In this document: positions 1-8,375 of the stretch, piece after piece
How positions within the stretch are numbered: position 1 is the stretch's first letter
How the letters are laid out: each line of letters starts with the position of its first letter
From: Maribellus sp. CM-23
GTDB lineage: Bacteria > Bacteroidota > Bacteroidia > Bacteroidales > Prolixibacteraceae
Direction of reading: 5' to 3'
Length of the DNA: 64,000 bases
Assembly (NCBI RefSeq): GCF_021354595.1
Contig: NZ_JADWYJ010000005.1
Location: forward strand, 544,526 to 608,525
Made by a program: the position numbers and the translations under genes
The notes under the pieces: generated by a model
What the model saw: only the letters and a program-made list of their open reading frames with translations
What the model was told of the DNA's origin: nothing
Databases searched by the model: none

Positions 1-365
1 ATAACGATCAGCGGCAAGCCTTCGTGAAGGTTTTCGGCCAGATCAATCAGTTCAATAATTTCGCGGGTTTTGCCCGAGTTGGAAATCACCAGCAACACAT
101 CGTTTTCCTGCAATACTCCGAGGTCGCCGTGTTGCGATTCACTTGGGTGAAGAAATACAGCAGGTGTTCCGGTAGAGCTAAATGTGGTGGCATAGTTTAG
201 CGCAATTTGCCCGGCTTTCCCCATTCCGCTGGTAACCAGTTTTCCTTTTTTTTGGTGTACCCGCTCGTAAATCAGTTCAATAGCTGTCAGCATTCCATCG
301 CTAACCGGAATGTTTCGGATGGCTTGCGCTTCATCCTCTATAACCTTTTTGATTAAATCCTTCAT
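1..365 (-). CDS. SIS-domain sugar-phosphate isomerase, KpsF/GutQ-like, partial
   Basis: The reading frame begins at an ATG at 365 on the minus strand and runs off the left edge of the window, so about 121 residues are visible. The visible part carries the N-terminal half of a SIS (sugar isomerase) fold: a glycine-rich SGMGKAGQIA segment followed by SSTGTPAVFLHPSE, HGDLG and ISNSGKTREI. These are typical of the KpsF/GutQ/KdsD group, which interconverts ribulose 5-phosphate and arabinose 5-phosphate for Kdo synthesis. Because the C-terminal half is missing, the presence of CBS domains (usual in KdsD) cannot be judged, and another SIS-family sugar isomerase is possible. It is divergent from sucC across a gap of about 300 bp. 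Confidence 0.8.
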   Translation of the reverse strand, partial: MKDLIKKVIEDEAQAIRNIPVSDGMLTAIELIYERVHQKKGKLVTSGMGKAGQIALNYATTFSSTGTPAVFLHPSESQHGDLGVLQENDVLLVISNSGKTREIIELIDLAENLHEGLPLIV

Positions 366-661
366 AAGAGTAGAAATTGAGGCACAAAACTAACGAAAAT
401 TCGGAAGTCAGCCAGCCAGACTCCGCTCTTCCGGAATATTTTTAAAACATGTGATAAAAGTTACACAGGAAATGTGTTATAGGTCATAAAAAAAAGAAAA
501 CAATTTGGTCGTTTGAGGGTTAAATAATTGATAAATTTAACGATAATTTTTTCAACCGTAACAGGCCGAAAATGAACGATTACACTGACCTTTAGTAAAA
601 ACCGCATCGCGCAGGTTCTTGTGGTTTGCTTTCATAATTCGGCGAAAAACAATTTAAACAC
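366..661. other. Intergenic region between divergent SIS gene and sucC
   Basis: This AT-rich stretch of 296 bp separates two divergent genes and must hold promoters for both. I see no gene, no strong hairpin and no clear TAnnTTTG box close to either start codon. Confidence 0.5.
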
Positions 662-1795
662 ATGAAAATTCATGAATATCAAGCCCGAGATTTATTCAGG
701 AAGTACGGGATTCCTGTGCCGGAAGGAGAGTTGTGCCATTCGGTAGATGAAGTAAAAAAGAAAGTTTCGGACAAAGACAAACTGAGGGTTGTTAAAGCCC
801 AGGTATTGGTCGGTGGAAGAGGAAAAGCCGGTGGTGTTAAGCTGGCAACCACCAAAGCCGAAGCAATTGAAAAGGCCAAACTGATACTGGGAATGGATAT
901 CAAAGGCATAACGGTTGAAAAAGTACTGGTTGCCGATGCCGTGGATATCGAAAAGGAATTTTATGTTGGCCTGATCAACGACCGGAATGCAAAAGCCGTA
1001 ACCCTGATGGCCAGTTCTGAAGGGGGAGTGGAAATCGAGGAAGTGGCAAAAACCAATCCCGAGAAGATCATTAAAATGCCGATCGACCCAACCATGGGAC
1101 TGATGGACTGGCAGGCCCGCAAAGTGGCTTTGCAGCTGTTTAACGATCCGAAACAGGTACGTCAGGCAGCCGAAATCCTGGTGAAGCTTTACAAACTGTA
1201 TGTTGAAACCGATTCTTCGCTGGCTGAAATCAATCCGTTGGTACTGACTCCGGATAAACAAGTTTTGGCGATCGACGGTAAAATGAATTTTGACGATAAT
1301 GCCTTGTTCCGTCAAAAAGAAATTATTGCCATGCGTGAGGCCGACGAAAACGAGAAAAAAGAGCTGGAAGCCAACGCAAAAGGACTTTCATATATTAAAC
1401 TGGATGGCAACATCGGGTGCATGGTGAACGGCGCCGGACTGGCAATGGCTACCATGGATATGATCAAATTGTATGGAGGCGAGCCTGCCAACTTCCTGGA
1501 TATTGGTGGTTCTTCCAACCCGCAGAAAGTGGTTGATGCCATGAACATTCTGCTGGGAGATAAAAACGTAAAATCGGTGATGATCAATATTTTTGGCGGA
1601 ATTACCCGTTGCGACGATGTAGCTCGCGGACTGGTTGCTGCACTCGATCAGATAAAAACAGATATTCCGATTGTGATTCGCCTTTCGGGAACCAATGCCA
1701 AAGAGGGGCTCGAGATTATTGAAAAAACCGGGTTGCCGGTGGTGAAAACCATGAGCGAAGCAGCTCAGAAAGCGATAGAGCTAAGTCAAAAGTGA
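662..1795 (+). CDS. sucC: Succinyl-CoA synthetase beta subunit (ADP-forming type)
   Basis: Beta subunit of succinate-CoA ligase, the TCA-cycle enzyme that converts succinyl-CoA to succinate with substrate-level phosphorylation, acting in the cytoplasm as a complex with SucD. The protein has 377 residues, close to the usual 385-390. It starts with the family signature MKIHEYQARDLF, has an ATP-grasp domain with KAQVLVGGRGKAGGVK near residue 46, and a C-terminal CoA-ligase domain with GGSSNPQKV and NIFGGITRCD (the power-helix/phosphate region). sucD follows after 26 bp, so the two form an operon. Confidence 0.97.
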   Translation: MKIHEYQARDLFRKYGIPVPEGELCHSVDEVKKKVSDKDKLRVVKAQVLVGGRGKAGGVKLATTKAEAIEKAKLILGMDIKGITVEKVLVADAVDIEKEFYVGLINDRNAKAVTLMASSEGGVEIEEVAKTNPEKIIKMPIDPTMGLMDWQARKVALQLFNDPKQVRQAAEILVKLYKLYVETDSSLAEINPLVLTPDKQVLAIDGKMNFDDNALFRQKEIIAMREADENEKKELEANAKGLSYIKLDGNIGCMVNGAGLAMATMDMIKLYGGEPANFLDIGGSSNPQKVVDAMNILLGDKNVKSVMINIFGGITRCDDVARGLVAALDQIKTDIPIVIRLSGTNAKEGLEIIEKTGLPVVKTMSEAAQKAIELSQK

Positions 1796-1821
1796 AACGT
1801 TGAAAGTAAAAAGTTAGAGAA

Positions 1822-2694
1822 ATGAGCATTCTTATAAATAAAGATACCAAAGTAATTGTGCAGGGAATCACCGGACGCGACGGTGCTTTCCATACCAGTA
1901 AAATGAAGGCTTACGGTACCAACATTGTTGGTGGAATTTCTCCGGGAAAAGCGGGGCAGCAAGTGGAAGGCATTCCGGTTTTCAATACGGTTGAAGACGC
2001 TGTGAAAGCTACCGGGGCCAATGCTTCCGTTATTTTTGTTCCGGCACCTTTTGCCGGTGATGCCATCCTGGAAGCGAGCTATGCCGGAATTGAGCTGGTA
2101 GTGTGTATCACTGAGCATGTGCCGGTGCAGGACATGATCCGGGTAATGCCGGTGTTGAAGAAAAACGATACCAAGTTGGTGGGTGCCAACTGTCCGGGAT
2201 TGATTACGCCGGGCGAGTGTTTGATCGGAATTCTTCCGGGAATGATTTTTAAACCTGGAAATGTTGGTTTGATCTCGCGTTCGGGTACACTTACCTATGA
2301 AGTGGTAAACATGTTGACAGAAAATGATCTGGGGCAAACTACCTGTGTGGGAATCGGTGGCGATTCTGTTTCCGGTTTGTATTTTATCGATTTACTGGAG
2401 ATGTATGAAAATGACCTGAAAACCGATGCGGTGGTTGTAATTGGTGAAATTGGTGGCGATGCCGAAGAGCAGGCAGCCAAGTTCATTAAAGAGAAAATGA
2501 CCAAGCCGGTGGTTGCTTTTATTGCCGGCCAATCGGCTCCTCCCGGAAAACGGATGGGACATGCCGGGGCAATCATTTCTAGTGGTGCAGGAACCGCAGA
2601 AGAGAAGATCAAGGCTTTTAATGCGGCCGGTGTTCCGGTGGCAAAAGAACCTTCAGAAATTCCGGGTTTGATCAAAGAAAAATTAGGACTGTAG
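1822..2694 (+). CDS. sucD: Succinyl-CoA synthetase alpha subunit
   Basis: Alpha subunit of succinate-CoA ligase, 290 residues, the normal length. The CoA-binding Rossmann domain is at the N terminus (VIVQGITGRDGAFHT near residue 12), and the phosphorylated histidine is in the KRMGHAGAI segment at His247. It is the second gene of the sucCD operon and is followed by a strong intrinsic terminator. Other TCA genes are not nearby. Confidence 0.97.
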   Translation: MSILINKDTKVIVQGITGRDGAFHTSKMKAYGTNIVGGISPGKAGQQVEGIPVFNTVEDAVKATGANASVIFVPAPFAGDAILEASYAGIELVVCITEHVPVQDMIRVMPVLKKNDTKLVGANCPGLITPGECLIGILPGMIFKPGNVGLISRSGTLTYEVVNMLTENDLGQTTCVGIGGDSVSGLYFIDLLEMYENDLKTDAVVVIGEIGGDAEEQAAKFIKEKMTKPVVAFIAGQSAPPGKRMGHAGAIISSGAGTAEEKIKAFNAAGVPVAKEPSEIPGLIKEKLGL

Positions 2695-2727
2695 AACCTC
2701 CCGATTTAGGGAAGAGTAAAAATAATG

Positions 2728-2758
2728 AACCGGTTGTCAGCTGACAGCCGGTTTTTTT
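2728..2758 (+). terminator. Intrinsic terminator of sucCD
   Basis: An inverted repeat AACCGG...CCGGTT with an inner GTCAG/CTGAC stem is followed by a run of seven T. It lies 33 bp after the sucD stop codon. Confidence 0.9.
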
Positions 2759-2815
2759 GTTTTATCTGCCCACGATACAAAATATCCTTTAAATTAGGGG
2801 CAAAATCAAAAATCC

Positions 2816-3646
2816 ATGAATTTACACGTTACAAAGGGAAACGGAGAAAAAGTGTTGTTTGATGCCGGTAAACTAAAACAGGCACTTCAGTCGTCGGGGG
2901 CAGGAAAACAGGAGCAGGAAAGCATTGTCCGGCTGGTCCGGGATGAGTTGTACGACGGGATCCCGACCCGGAAGATCTACCAGTTGGCGTTTAGTCTTTT
3001 GAAAAAGGAATCGTATAAAATGGCGGGACGTTACCGTCTGAAAAATGCGATTATGGAGTTGGGACCAACCGGATTTCCTTTTGAAAAATTTGTGGGGCGG
3101 GTGCTCGAAACCATGGGATACCAGGTAGAGACCGGCGTGATTGTTAAGGGGAAATGTGTGCAACACGAGGTAGATGTAGTGGCCCGCAAAAACGGCGAAA
3201 TGCTGATGATCGAATGCAAGTTTCACAGCGACAGCCTGACCAAAAGCGGGGTGCAGGTGCCACTTTACATTCATTCGCGTTTTCTGGATGTGAAAGCTGC
3301 CTGGGAAAAGCAATACGGTACCGATCTGCAATACCACGGCGGAGTGGTTACCAACACACGTTTTAGCGAGGATGCCATGAGTTATGGAACCTGTGTGGGA
3401 CTGTTTATGGTATCGTGGGATTTTCCGCAGGGAGAAGGGTTGAAACAATACATTGATAAGTCGGGGCTGCATCCGCTTACTTCACTGATTTCACTAAGCA
3501 AAGCTCAGAAACAGCAATTACTTGAAAAGGGCATTGTTCTTTGCAGCGAGATCACCAATCAGCCTGATTTGCTTCGGGAAATGGGCTTACCGGAAAAGCA
3601 AATCAACCGGATTCTTCGCGAAGCCCGTAACCTGATCGCAAAGTAA
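2816..3646 (+). CDS. ATP-cone domain fused to Mrr-like restriction-endonuclease fold
   Basis: A 276-residue protein with two recognisable parts. Residues 1-90 resemble an ATP-cone, the nucleotide-sensing domain of NrdR and ribonucleotide reductases (V-KGNGEKVLFDAGKL, then a helical stretch with Y-L---GRYRLKNAI). Residues 90-215 look like an Mrr/PD-(D/E)xK nuclease domain: FEKFVGRVLETMGY, then E118/D120 in HEVDVV and the catalytic-type pair E133-C-K135 in MIECK. Such fusions are seen in Bacteroidota, but their function is not established as far as I know. A nucleotide-controlled nuclease is a reasonable inference. The gene stands alone between the sucD terminator and the convergent queF. Confidence 0.8.
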   Translation: MNLHVTKGNGEKVLFDAGKLKQALQSSGAGKQEQESIVRLVRDELYDGIPTRKIYQLAFSLLKKESYKMAGRYRLKNAIMELGPTGFPFEKFVGRVLETMGYQVETGVIVKGKCVQHEVDVVARKNGEMLMIECKFHSDSLTKSGVQVPLYIHSRFLDVKAAWEKQYGTDLQYHGGVVTNTRFSEDAMSYGTCVGLFMVSWDFPQGEGLKQYIDKSGLHPLTSLISLSKAQKQQLLEKGIVLCSEITNQPDLLREMGLPEKQINRILREARNLIAK

Positions 3647-3712
3647 CTTTTCAAATTTGTGCAGTAAAAACGATAGACAGCTTCTTGTTCTTTTAACGCA
3701 GAAGCAAACTTT

Positions 3713-4183
3713 TTAGCGGTTGTCGATCTTTTCCGGATTCATATCGTGATTTTGCATGCGGTACCAGGCCAGTTCTTCGTAACGGGTTCCGGGTTGGCCG
3801 TAGTTGCTGTACGGATCAATGCTCAAACCGCCGCGTGGCAGAAATTTTCCCCAAACTTCGATGTACTTCGGTTCCATCAGGCTGATCAAATCTTTCATGA
3901 TGATGTTGATGCAATCTTCGTGAAACGCGCCGTGGTTGCGAAAACTAAACAGGTAGAGTTTCAGGCTTTTGCTTTCCACCATTTTTTCACCCGGAATGTA
4001 GCTGATGTAAATCGTTGCAAAATCGGGCTGCCCGGTTATCGGACAAAGGCTGGTAAATTCGGGTGCGTTGAACTTCACCCAGTAATCGTTCTCCGGATGT
4101 TTGTTGTCAAAGGTCTCCAGTACACCGGGTGTGTAATCAAAAAGGTAGTTCGTTTCGTTTCCGAGGTGTTTTAAATCGCTCAT
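3713..4183 (-). CDS. queF: NADPH-dependent 7-cyano-7-deazaguanine reductase (preQ0 reductase)
   Basis: QueF reduces preQ0 to preQ1 with NADPH in the queuosine pathway. Starting at the ATG at 4183 gives 156 residues, the size of the short single-domain QueF type. The catalytic Cys47 and Asp54 lie in FTSLCPITGQPDFA, and the QueF motif around ESKSLKLYLFSFRNHG with FHEDC follows. A longer upstream frame exists but runs into queC, so I chose the ATG whose bases overlap the queC stop as ATGA, a usual sign of translational coupling. It is the last gene of the transporter-queC-queF operon. Confidence 0.96.
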   Translation of the reverse strand: MSDLKHLGNETNYLFDYTPGVLETFDNKHPENDYWVKFNAPEFTSLCPITGQPDFATIYISYIPGEKMVESKSLKLYLFSFRNHGAFHEDCINIIMKDLISLMEPKYIEVWGKFLPRGGLSIDPYSNYGQPGTRYEELAWYRMQNHDMNPEKIDNR

Positions 4184-4839
4184 GCTTTTTTTGAATTTAG
4201 ATAATTTTCCAGTCCGCGGTTGCGCAACATGCAGGCCGGGCAATGCCCGCAACCTTTGCCTTTTACGCCGTTGTAGCAGGTTACTGTTTCGTTTTGTACA
4301 ATTTCCATCACGCCAAGTTCATCCGCCAGTTGCCAGATGGCTGCTTTGTCTTTCCACATCAGGGGAGTGTGAATCGTGTAGTCGTAATCCATCGATAAAT
4401 TCAGGGTTGAATTCAGCGACAGGATAAAGTCGTTCCGGCAATCGGGGTAACCACTAAAGTCAGCTTGCCCCACACCGGTTACCAAATGATGGATATTGCG
4501 GGACTTAGCAAAAATGGCGGCGTAGGTCAAAAACAACATATTTCGTCCTTCCACCAGTGTATTGGGTGGCCGGTCTTCCGGTTTTGCTTCTTCCACTTCC
4601 ATTTCCTGCGAAGTGAGCGCATTTTGCGTGAGTTGTCCCAACAGGTCCATTCGGAAAACACTTAGCTGAATTCCTGCTTTTTCTGCAATGCTTTTCGCGG
4701 CTTTGAGTTCTATTTTGTGCCGCTGGCCGTAATCAAAAGCAATGGCCTGCACTTCCGAGAAATTTTGCTGAGCCCAATAAAGACAGGTAGTTGAGTCCTG
4801 TCCGCCCGAAAAAACAACAAGGGCTTTTTCTGTTATCAT
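4180..4839 (-). CDS. queC: 7-cyano-7-deazaguanine synthase (preQ0 synthase)
   Basis: QueC converts 7-carboxy-7-deazaguanine to preQ0 using ATP and ammonia. The 219-residue protein has the PP-loop motif SGGQDST at residues 10-16 and the C-terminal zinc-binding cysteines in CYNGVKGKGCGHCPAC. It starts one base after the stop of the upstream transporter gene and overlaps queF by 4 bp, so the three genes are surely one transcript. queD and queE are not in this window. Confidence 0.97.
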   Translation of the reverse strand: MITEKALVVFSGGQDSTTCLYWAQQNFSEVQAIAFDYGQRHKIELKAAKSIAEKAGIQLSVFRMDLLGQLTQNALTSQEMEVEEAKPEDRPPNTLVEGRNMLFLTYAAIFAKSRNIHHLVTGVGQADFSGYPDCRNDFILSLNSTLNLSMDYDYTIHTPLMWKDKAAIWQLADELGVMEIVQNETVTCYNGVKGKGCGHCPACMLRNRGLENYLNSKKA

Positions 4840-4840
4840 T

Positions 4841-5521
4841 TTAAACCTGTTTTAAGCGGAACGGATTGTACGAAATATTGTAATCGTAGGTGTCGATGCC
4901 TTCCAGTTTTTTCACTTTGTTTACGATAACAATGGTCAGCGGAAGCACCAGAATCTCATAAACAGTTTTGATCAGGGCCTGTGTCAGGATCATTGTCAGC
5001 ATAACACTCACAGGAAATACTCCGGCAAAGGCAACGGTGATGAAGATGAGTGAATCGGCTCCTTCACCGGCCAGCGTTGATACAATGGCCCGCAACGAAA
5101 AGTTCTTGCCGCGGGTCATGACTTTGAAACGGCTCATTACATAAGCATTCAGAAAAGATCCGAGCAAATAGGCCATTAAACTGGCAGCCACAATACGCGA
5201 AGTGCTGCCCAAAGTGGTTGCAAAGGCATCCTGGTTTTGCCAGAACGGAGCGGCAGGCGCTGCAATGGCCAGAGTAATAAACAAAGCCGCGAGAATGTTT
5301 ACGCCAAAACCAGCCCAGATAATCAGACGGGCTTTTTGGTAGCCCCACACTTCGGCAATTACGTCGTTAATAATGTACGCCAGCGGAAAGATCAAAACTC
5401 CGGCAGGAGCCGACCACGGTCCGATCATCATAATTTTTGTTGCAAGAATGTTGGAGAGGATGAGGCAGGCTGCAAAAACAATACCCGCCAGCATGAAAGT
5501 TACTGATACAGTTGTTCTCAT
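4841..5521 (-). CDS. Queuosine precursor transporter, YhhQ/VUT family (copy 1)
   Basis: A 226-residue polytopic membrane protein of the YhhQ (COG1738) family, which imports queuosine precursors such as preQ0 or preQ1. The family pattern is visible: an early SNILATKIM helix, PLAYIINDVIAEVWGY, and FLNAYVMSRFK with the following SLRAIVSTLAGEGADSLIF. It is the first gene of the operon with queC and queF. Its start codon is 3 nt from the 3' end of a preQ1-I aptamer, so its synthesis should fall when preQ1 is plentiful. Confidence 0.93.
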   Translation of the reverse strand: MRTTVSVTFMLAGIVFAACLILSNILATKIMMIGPWSAPAGVLIFPLAYIINDVIAEVWGYQKARLIIWAGFGVNILAALFITLAIAAPAAPFWQNQDAFATTLGSTSRIVAASLMAYLLGSFLNAYVMSRFKVMTRGKNFSLRAIVSTLAGEGADSLIFITVAFAGVFPVSVMLTMILTQALIKTVYEILVLPLTIVIVNKVKKLEGIDTYDYNISYNPFRLKQV

Positions 5522-5524
5522 TTA

Positions 5525-5555
5525 CTTGTTTTTAACGTGGTTATCAAGCACACGT
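5525..5555 (-). promoter_or_regulatory. preQ1-I riboswitch upstream of the transporter-queC-queF operon
   Basis: On the minus strand the leader reads ACGTG, then loop TGCTTGATAAC, then CACGT, then an A-rich tail TAAAAACAAG. P1 is the perfect 5-bp ACGTG/CACGT helix (5551-5555 with 5535-5539). P2 is the pseudoknot between loop CTTG (5545-5548) and tail CAAG (5525-5528). The loop ends in the conserved UAAC whose C pairs with preQ1. This is the H-type fold of preQ1 class I aptamers. The tail ends 3 nt before the ATG, so ligand binding would block ribosome access. Confidence 0.9.
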
Positions 5556-5569
5556 GGTTAATACGGCTG

Positions 5570-5598
5570 CAAATATACAAAGATTTTGTAAGTTGCAA
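5570..5598 (-). promoter_or_regulatory. Bacteroidota-type promoter of the queuosine operon
   Basis: Minus strand: TTG at 5598-5596, an 18-nt spacer, and TATATTTG at 5577-5570, matching the TTTG/TAnnTTTG consensus. It would start transcription just before the riboswitch. Confidence 0.75.
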
Positions 5599-5618
5599 GC
5601 GAAGTATGTGTCCGGGAA

Positions 5619-5975
5619 TCAGTGTCTTATGTTTAGCTGCAGGATTTGGTCGATGTTCTCCGGTGGATTTCCCAAAACAGCTTTATCTCCGTTCACTACT
5701 ATGGGGCGGTGCAGCAGTTTAGGATTTTGAACCAGTATTTTTATCCACTCTTCGTCACTCAAAACTTTTCCTTTGTAGAGGTCTTTGTAGTCCTGCTCGT
5801 GTGTGCGAACAAAGTCGAAAGGCTTTTTCCCGGTAAGTGCGATAATTTCTTTCAGTTCTTTTTCGCTGATGCCTTCTTCCAGGTATTTAACTACTTCAAA
5901 CTGGCAGCCTTTGTTTTCGAGGTATTGGAGTCCGTTGCGGCTTTTTGAACAACGGGGATTGTGGTATATCTTCAT
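5619..5975 (-). CDS. ArsC/Spx-family thioredoxin-fold protein (arsenate reductase-like)
   Basis: A 118-residue protein of the glutaredoxin-dependent ArsC/YfgD family. It begins MKIYHNPRCSKSR, with the catalytic Cys9 and the N-P-R-C-S-K-S signature, and has the LLHRPIVVNG segment typical of the family (the arginine before P-I). ArsC reduces arsenate to arsenite with glutathione or glutaredoxin, but many members have unproven substrates. Its start lies 11 bp after the ppk1 stop, so the two are probably one operon. No arsR or arsB is nearby, which weakens a role in arsenic resistance. Confidence 0.9.
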   Translation of the reverse strand: MKIYHNPRCSKSRNGLQYLENKGCQFEVVKYLEEGISEKELKEIIALTGKKPFDFVRTHEQDYKDLYKGKVLSDEEWIKILVQNPKLLHRPIVVNGDKAVLGNPPENIDQILQLNIRH

Positions 5976-5986
5976 TTAAACGAATT

Positions 5987-8077
5987 TTATTCTGTTGTAT
6001 TAATGGTCTCTTCCTGTGCCGAATGAGTGATCGATTTAATATAATGATAGTAATCTTCCTGCGCCCTGAATTTTTTGTCAAGTCCGTCTTCCGAGTATTG
6101 ATTGGAGAGATCGGGATCCAGAACGCGCGCTTTGGAATTGTCGCGTAACTGGATGAGCAACATCTCTTTCAGCTCTGCTTTAATGGACGCATCATAAATC
6201 GGACACGCTACCTCAATTCGGCGGTTGAGGTTACGGGGCATCCAGTCGGCAGAGGAAATGTACATTTTTTCCGCACCGCCCGCGCCAAACAGAAAAATGC
6301 GCGAATGTTCGAGGTATTTATCTACAATGCTGATGGCCGTGATGTTGTGGCTAAGCCCGTTCTCCCCGGTTTTTAACCCGAAGATTCCTCTCACGATCAA
6401 TTGTATTTCTACCCCGGCTTTTGCGGCGTCGTACAGTTTTATCATCATGCCTGGGTCGATGAGGCTGTTCATTTTCAGAATCATCCAGGCAGGTTTTCCC
6501 TGCTTGGCCAGTTTAATTTCCTGGTCGATGTGTTTTTCAAAGTATTTGCGCATGGCAAACGGACTAACCACCAAGTGTTCGTAGTTGTAGTGGAGGTAGT
6601 TTTGTTTGAAAAATTCGAATACCTTTTGCACCTCGTCGGCCAGTCGCGGATCGGCAGTCAGCAGACCTTCATCGGCATACACCCTGGCTGTGCCTTCGTG
6701 AAAATTACCCGTTCCGATGTAGGCGTAGTTACGCACTCCTCCGTTTTCTTTGCGTTGTACCCAGGCGAGTTTGCTGTGTACTTTCATTCCGGGAACACCG
6801 TTGATTACATTGGCGCCTTCTTCCTGTAATTTGTTCGACCAGAATATGTTGGCTTCTTCGTCGAAGCGGGCCTGCAATTCAATTACCACGGTTACAATCT
6901 TCCCGTTTCTTACCGCATTCAGCAAGGCATTCATCACTTTCGAATCGCTGGCTACCCGGTAAATCGTCAGTCCGATTTCCTTTACCTGCGGATCGATGGC
7001 CGCTTCGCGCAGAAAATCAATAAAGTGGTTAAAGGTCTGATAAGGATAATGCAACATAATATCCTGCTGCCTCAATACCTTTAAAACGCTGGTAAACGGC
7101 GGCAGGTCTTTGTGGCGCGAAGGTGGCAGGTTGGTATAATAATGATGCTTTTTCCCTATCTCCGGGAAATTCATAAAGTCTTTCTGGTTGTGGTACCTGC
7201 CTCCCGGAACTGCGTCGCTTCCTTCTGCCAGTTTCATTCTTTTGAGCAAAAACTGAAGCAGGTCGTCGGGCATGTTGCGGTCGTAAATCAAACGAACAGG
7301 CTTGCCTTTTTTGCGCTTTTTGAGGCTCTGGCTCATTTTTTCGATAAAGCTTTTCGAAATATCATCGTCAAGATCGAGCTCTGCGTCGCGTGTAATTTTT
7401 ATGGTGTAGGCATCGTATTGGTCGTGGTCGAAATAAAAGAAGATATCCTCCATACAGAAACGGATGATGTCGTCGAGTATCATCACAAACTGTTTCCCGT
7501 CTTCTTCGGGCAAAACTAAAAAACGGGGTACCGAGCGTCCCGGAATTCGTATCAACGAATACAGTACTTCCTTTGGATTGTTTTTTTGCGAGAGTTTAAC
7601 GGCCAGGTAAACCGAGCGGTCGCGCAAATAAGGAAACTTGTTTTTACCCAACATGATCGGAACCAGGTTGGGCAATACCTTGTCGTAAAAATACGACTTG
7701 ACAAACTTGCCCTGCTTTTCTGTTAACTGGGCTTCGTTGATCATGAAAATATTATTGTCCTCCAGCTCCTCCAGAATGTCGTTGTAAATCACATCCAGCT
7801 TGCGTTGTTGCTGGTGAACAATGTTCTGAATTTTGTTGTGAAGTTCGTTGGGAGTCATATCTCCCAACAGGTTTTCTTCGTCTTTCCCCAGCGATACCAT
7901 GCGGCGTACCGTTGCTACACGCACCCTGAAAAACTCATCGAGGTTGTTGGAAAAAATACCTATAAAGCGGATCCTTTCGAATAAGGGAGTTTCGGGGTCT
8001 TCCGCTTCCTGAAGTACCCTTTCGTTAAACGACAGCCAACTGATTTCCCTGTTTATGAATTTTTCGTTTGAATACAT
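5987..8077 (-). CDS. ppk1: Polyphosphate kinase 1
   Basis: PPK1 makes long inorganic polyphosphate from ATP reversibly. Starting at the ATG at 8077 (MYSNEKFINREISWL) gives 696 residues, the normal length; a longer frame upstream adds a hydrophobic stretch not seen in the family. The N-terminal FINREISWLSFNERVL, the active-site segment KVHSKLAWV with the phosphorylated His, the second phosphodiesterase-like motif GTGNFHEGTARVYAD, and the C-terminal SSADWMPRNLNRRIE are all present. The ArsC-like gene follows in the same orientation. Confidence 0.97.
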   Translation of the reverse strand: MYSNEKFINREISWLSFNERVLQEAEDPETPLFERIRFIGIFSNNLDEFFRVRVATVRRMVSLGKDEENLLGDMTPNELHNKIQNIVHQQQRKLDVIYNDILEELEDNNIFMINEAQLTEKQGKFVKSYFYDKVLPNLVPIMLGKNKFPYLRDRSVYLAVKLSQKNNPKEVLYSLIRIPGRSVPRFLVLPEEDGKQFVMILDDIIRFCMEDIFFYFDHDQYDAYTIKITRDAELDLDDDISKSFIEKMSQSLKKRKKGKPVRLIYDRNMPDDLLQFLLKRMKLAEGSDAVPGGRYHNQKDFMNFPEIGKKHHYYTNLPPSRHKDLPPFTSVLKVLRQQDIMLHYPYQTFNHFIDFLREAAIDPQVKEIGLTIYRVASDSKVMNALLNAVRNGKIVTVVIELQARFDEEANIFWSNKLQEEGANVINGVPGMKVHSKLAWVQRKENGGVRNYAYIGTGNFHEGTARVYADEGLLTADPRLADEVQKVFEFFKQNYLHYNYEHLVVSPFAMRKYFEKHIDQEIKLAKQGKPAWMILKMNSLIDPGMMIKLYDAAKAGVEIQLIVRGIFGLKTGENGLSHNITAISIVDKYLEHSRIFLFGAGGAEKMYISSADWMPRNLNRRIEVACPIYDASIKAELKEMLLIQLRDNSKARVLDPDLSNQYSEDGLDKKFRAQEDYYHYIKSITHSAQEETINTTE

Positions 8078-8183
8078 GTGCGCGGTATTTGCATGTTTAA
8101 ACAACCAGAACACTGACAGCCCCAAGATGCCAAAAGCCCCTGATATTTCCAAGAGGAAAAGCTGTTTTTAATCAAATAATTCG

Positions 8184-8344
8184 TCGTGGCTTGCCACGGG
8201 GATTCCTTAATATTCTCCCCTGAGTTTCAGGGGAGATGTCATCTGTCAACAGGCGGATGACAGAGGGGTGAAATAAAGAAAATTCGGTTTTTCGGCTTTT
8301 TTGCTGAAATAAAGTTGGCGTAATATCCCGTGACAGAGCCACGA
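8184..8344. repeat. MITE-like intergenic element with imperfect terminal inverted repeats
   Basis: The gap between ppk1 and prfB contains a compact element bounded by TCGTGGCT...CACGGG on the left and the inverted CCCGTG...AGCCACGA on the right. Inside are two more hairpins, CTCCCCTGA/TCAGGGGAG at 8215-8235 and CATCTGTC/GGCGGATG at 8240-8259. It has no convincing gene: a 60-codon frame on the minus strand is just a translation of the repeats. The build is that of a small non-autonomous element, but I cannot test whether other copies exist. Confidence 0.6.
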
Positions 8345-8375
8345 AGATAGTCAACTCTAAGAATTTTCTTTAATG

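Noticed and set aside
692..1315. A 207-codon frame on the minus strand inside sucC
   Set aside because: Shadow of a highly conserved gene; no family resemblance and no promoter.
8172..8354. A 60-codon minus-strand frame in the ppk1-prfB gap
   Set aside because: It is a translation of the MITE-like inverted repeats, with no start context or protein features.
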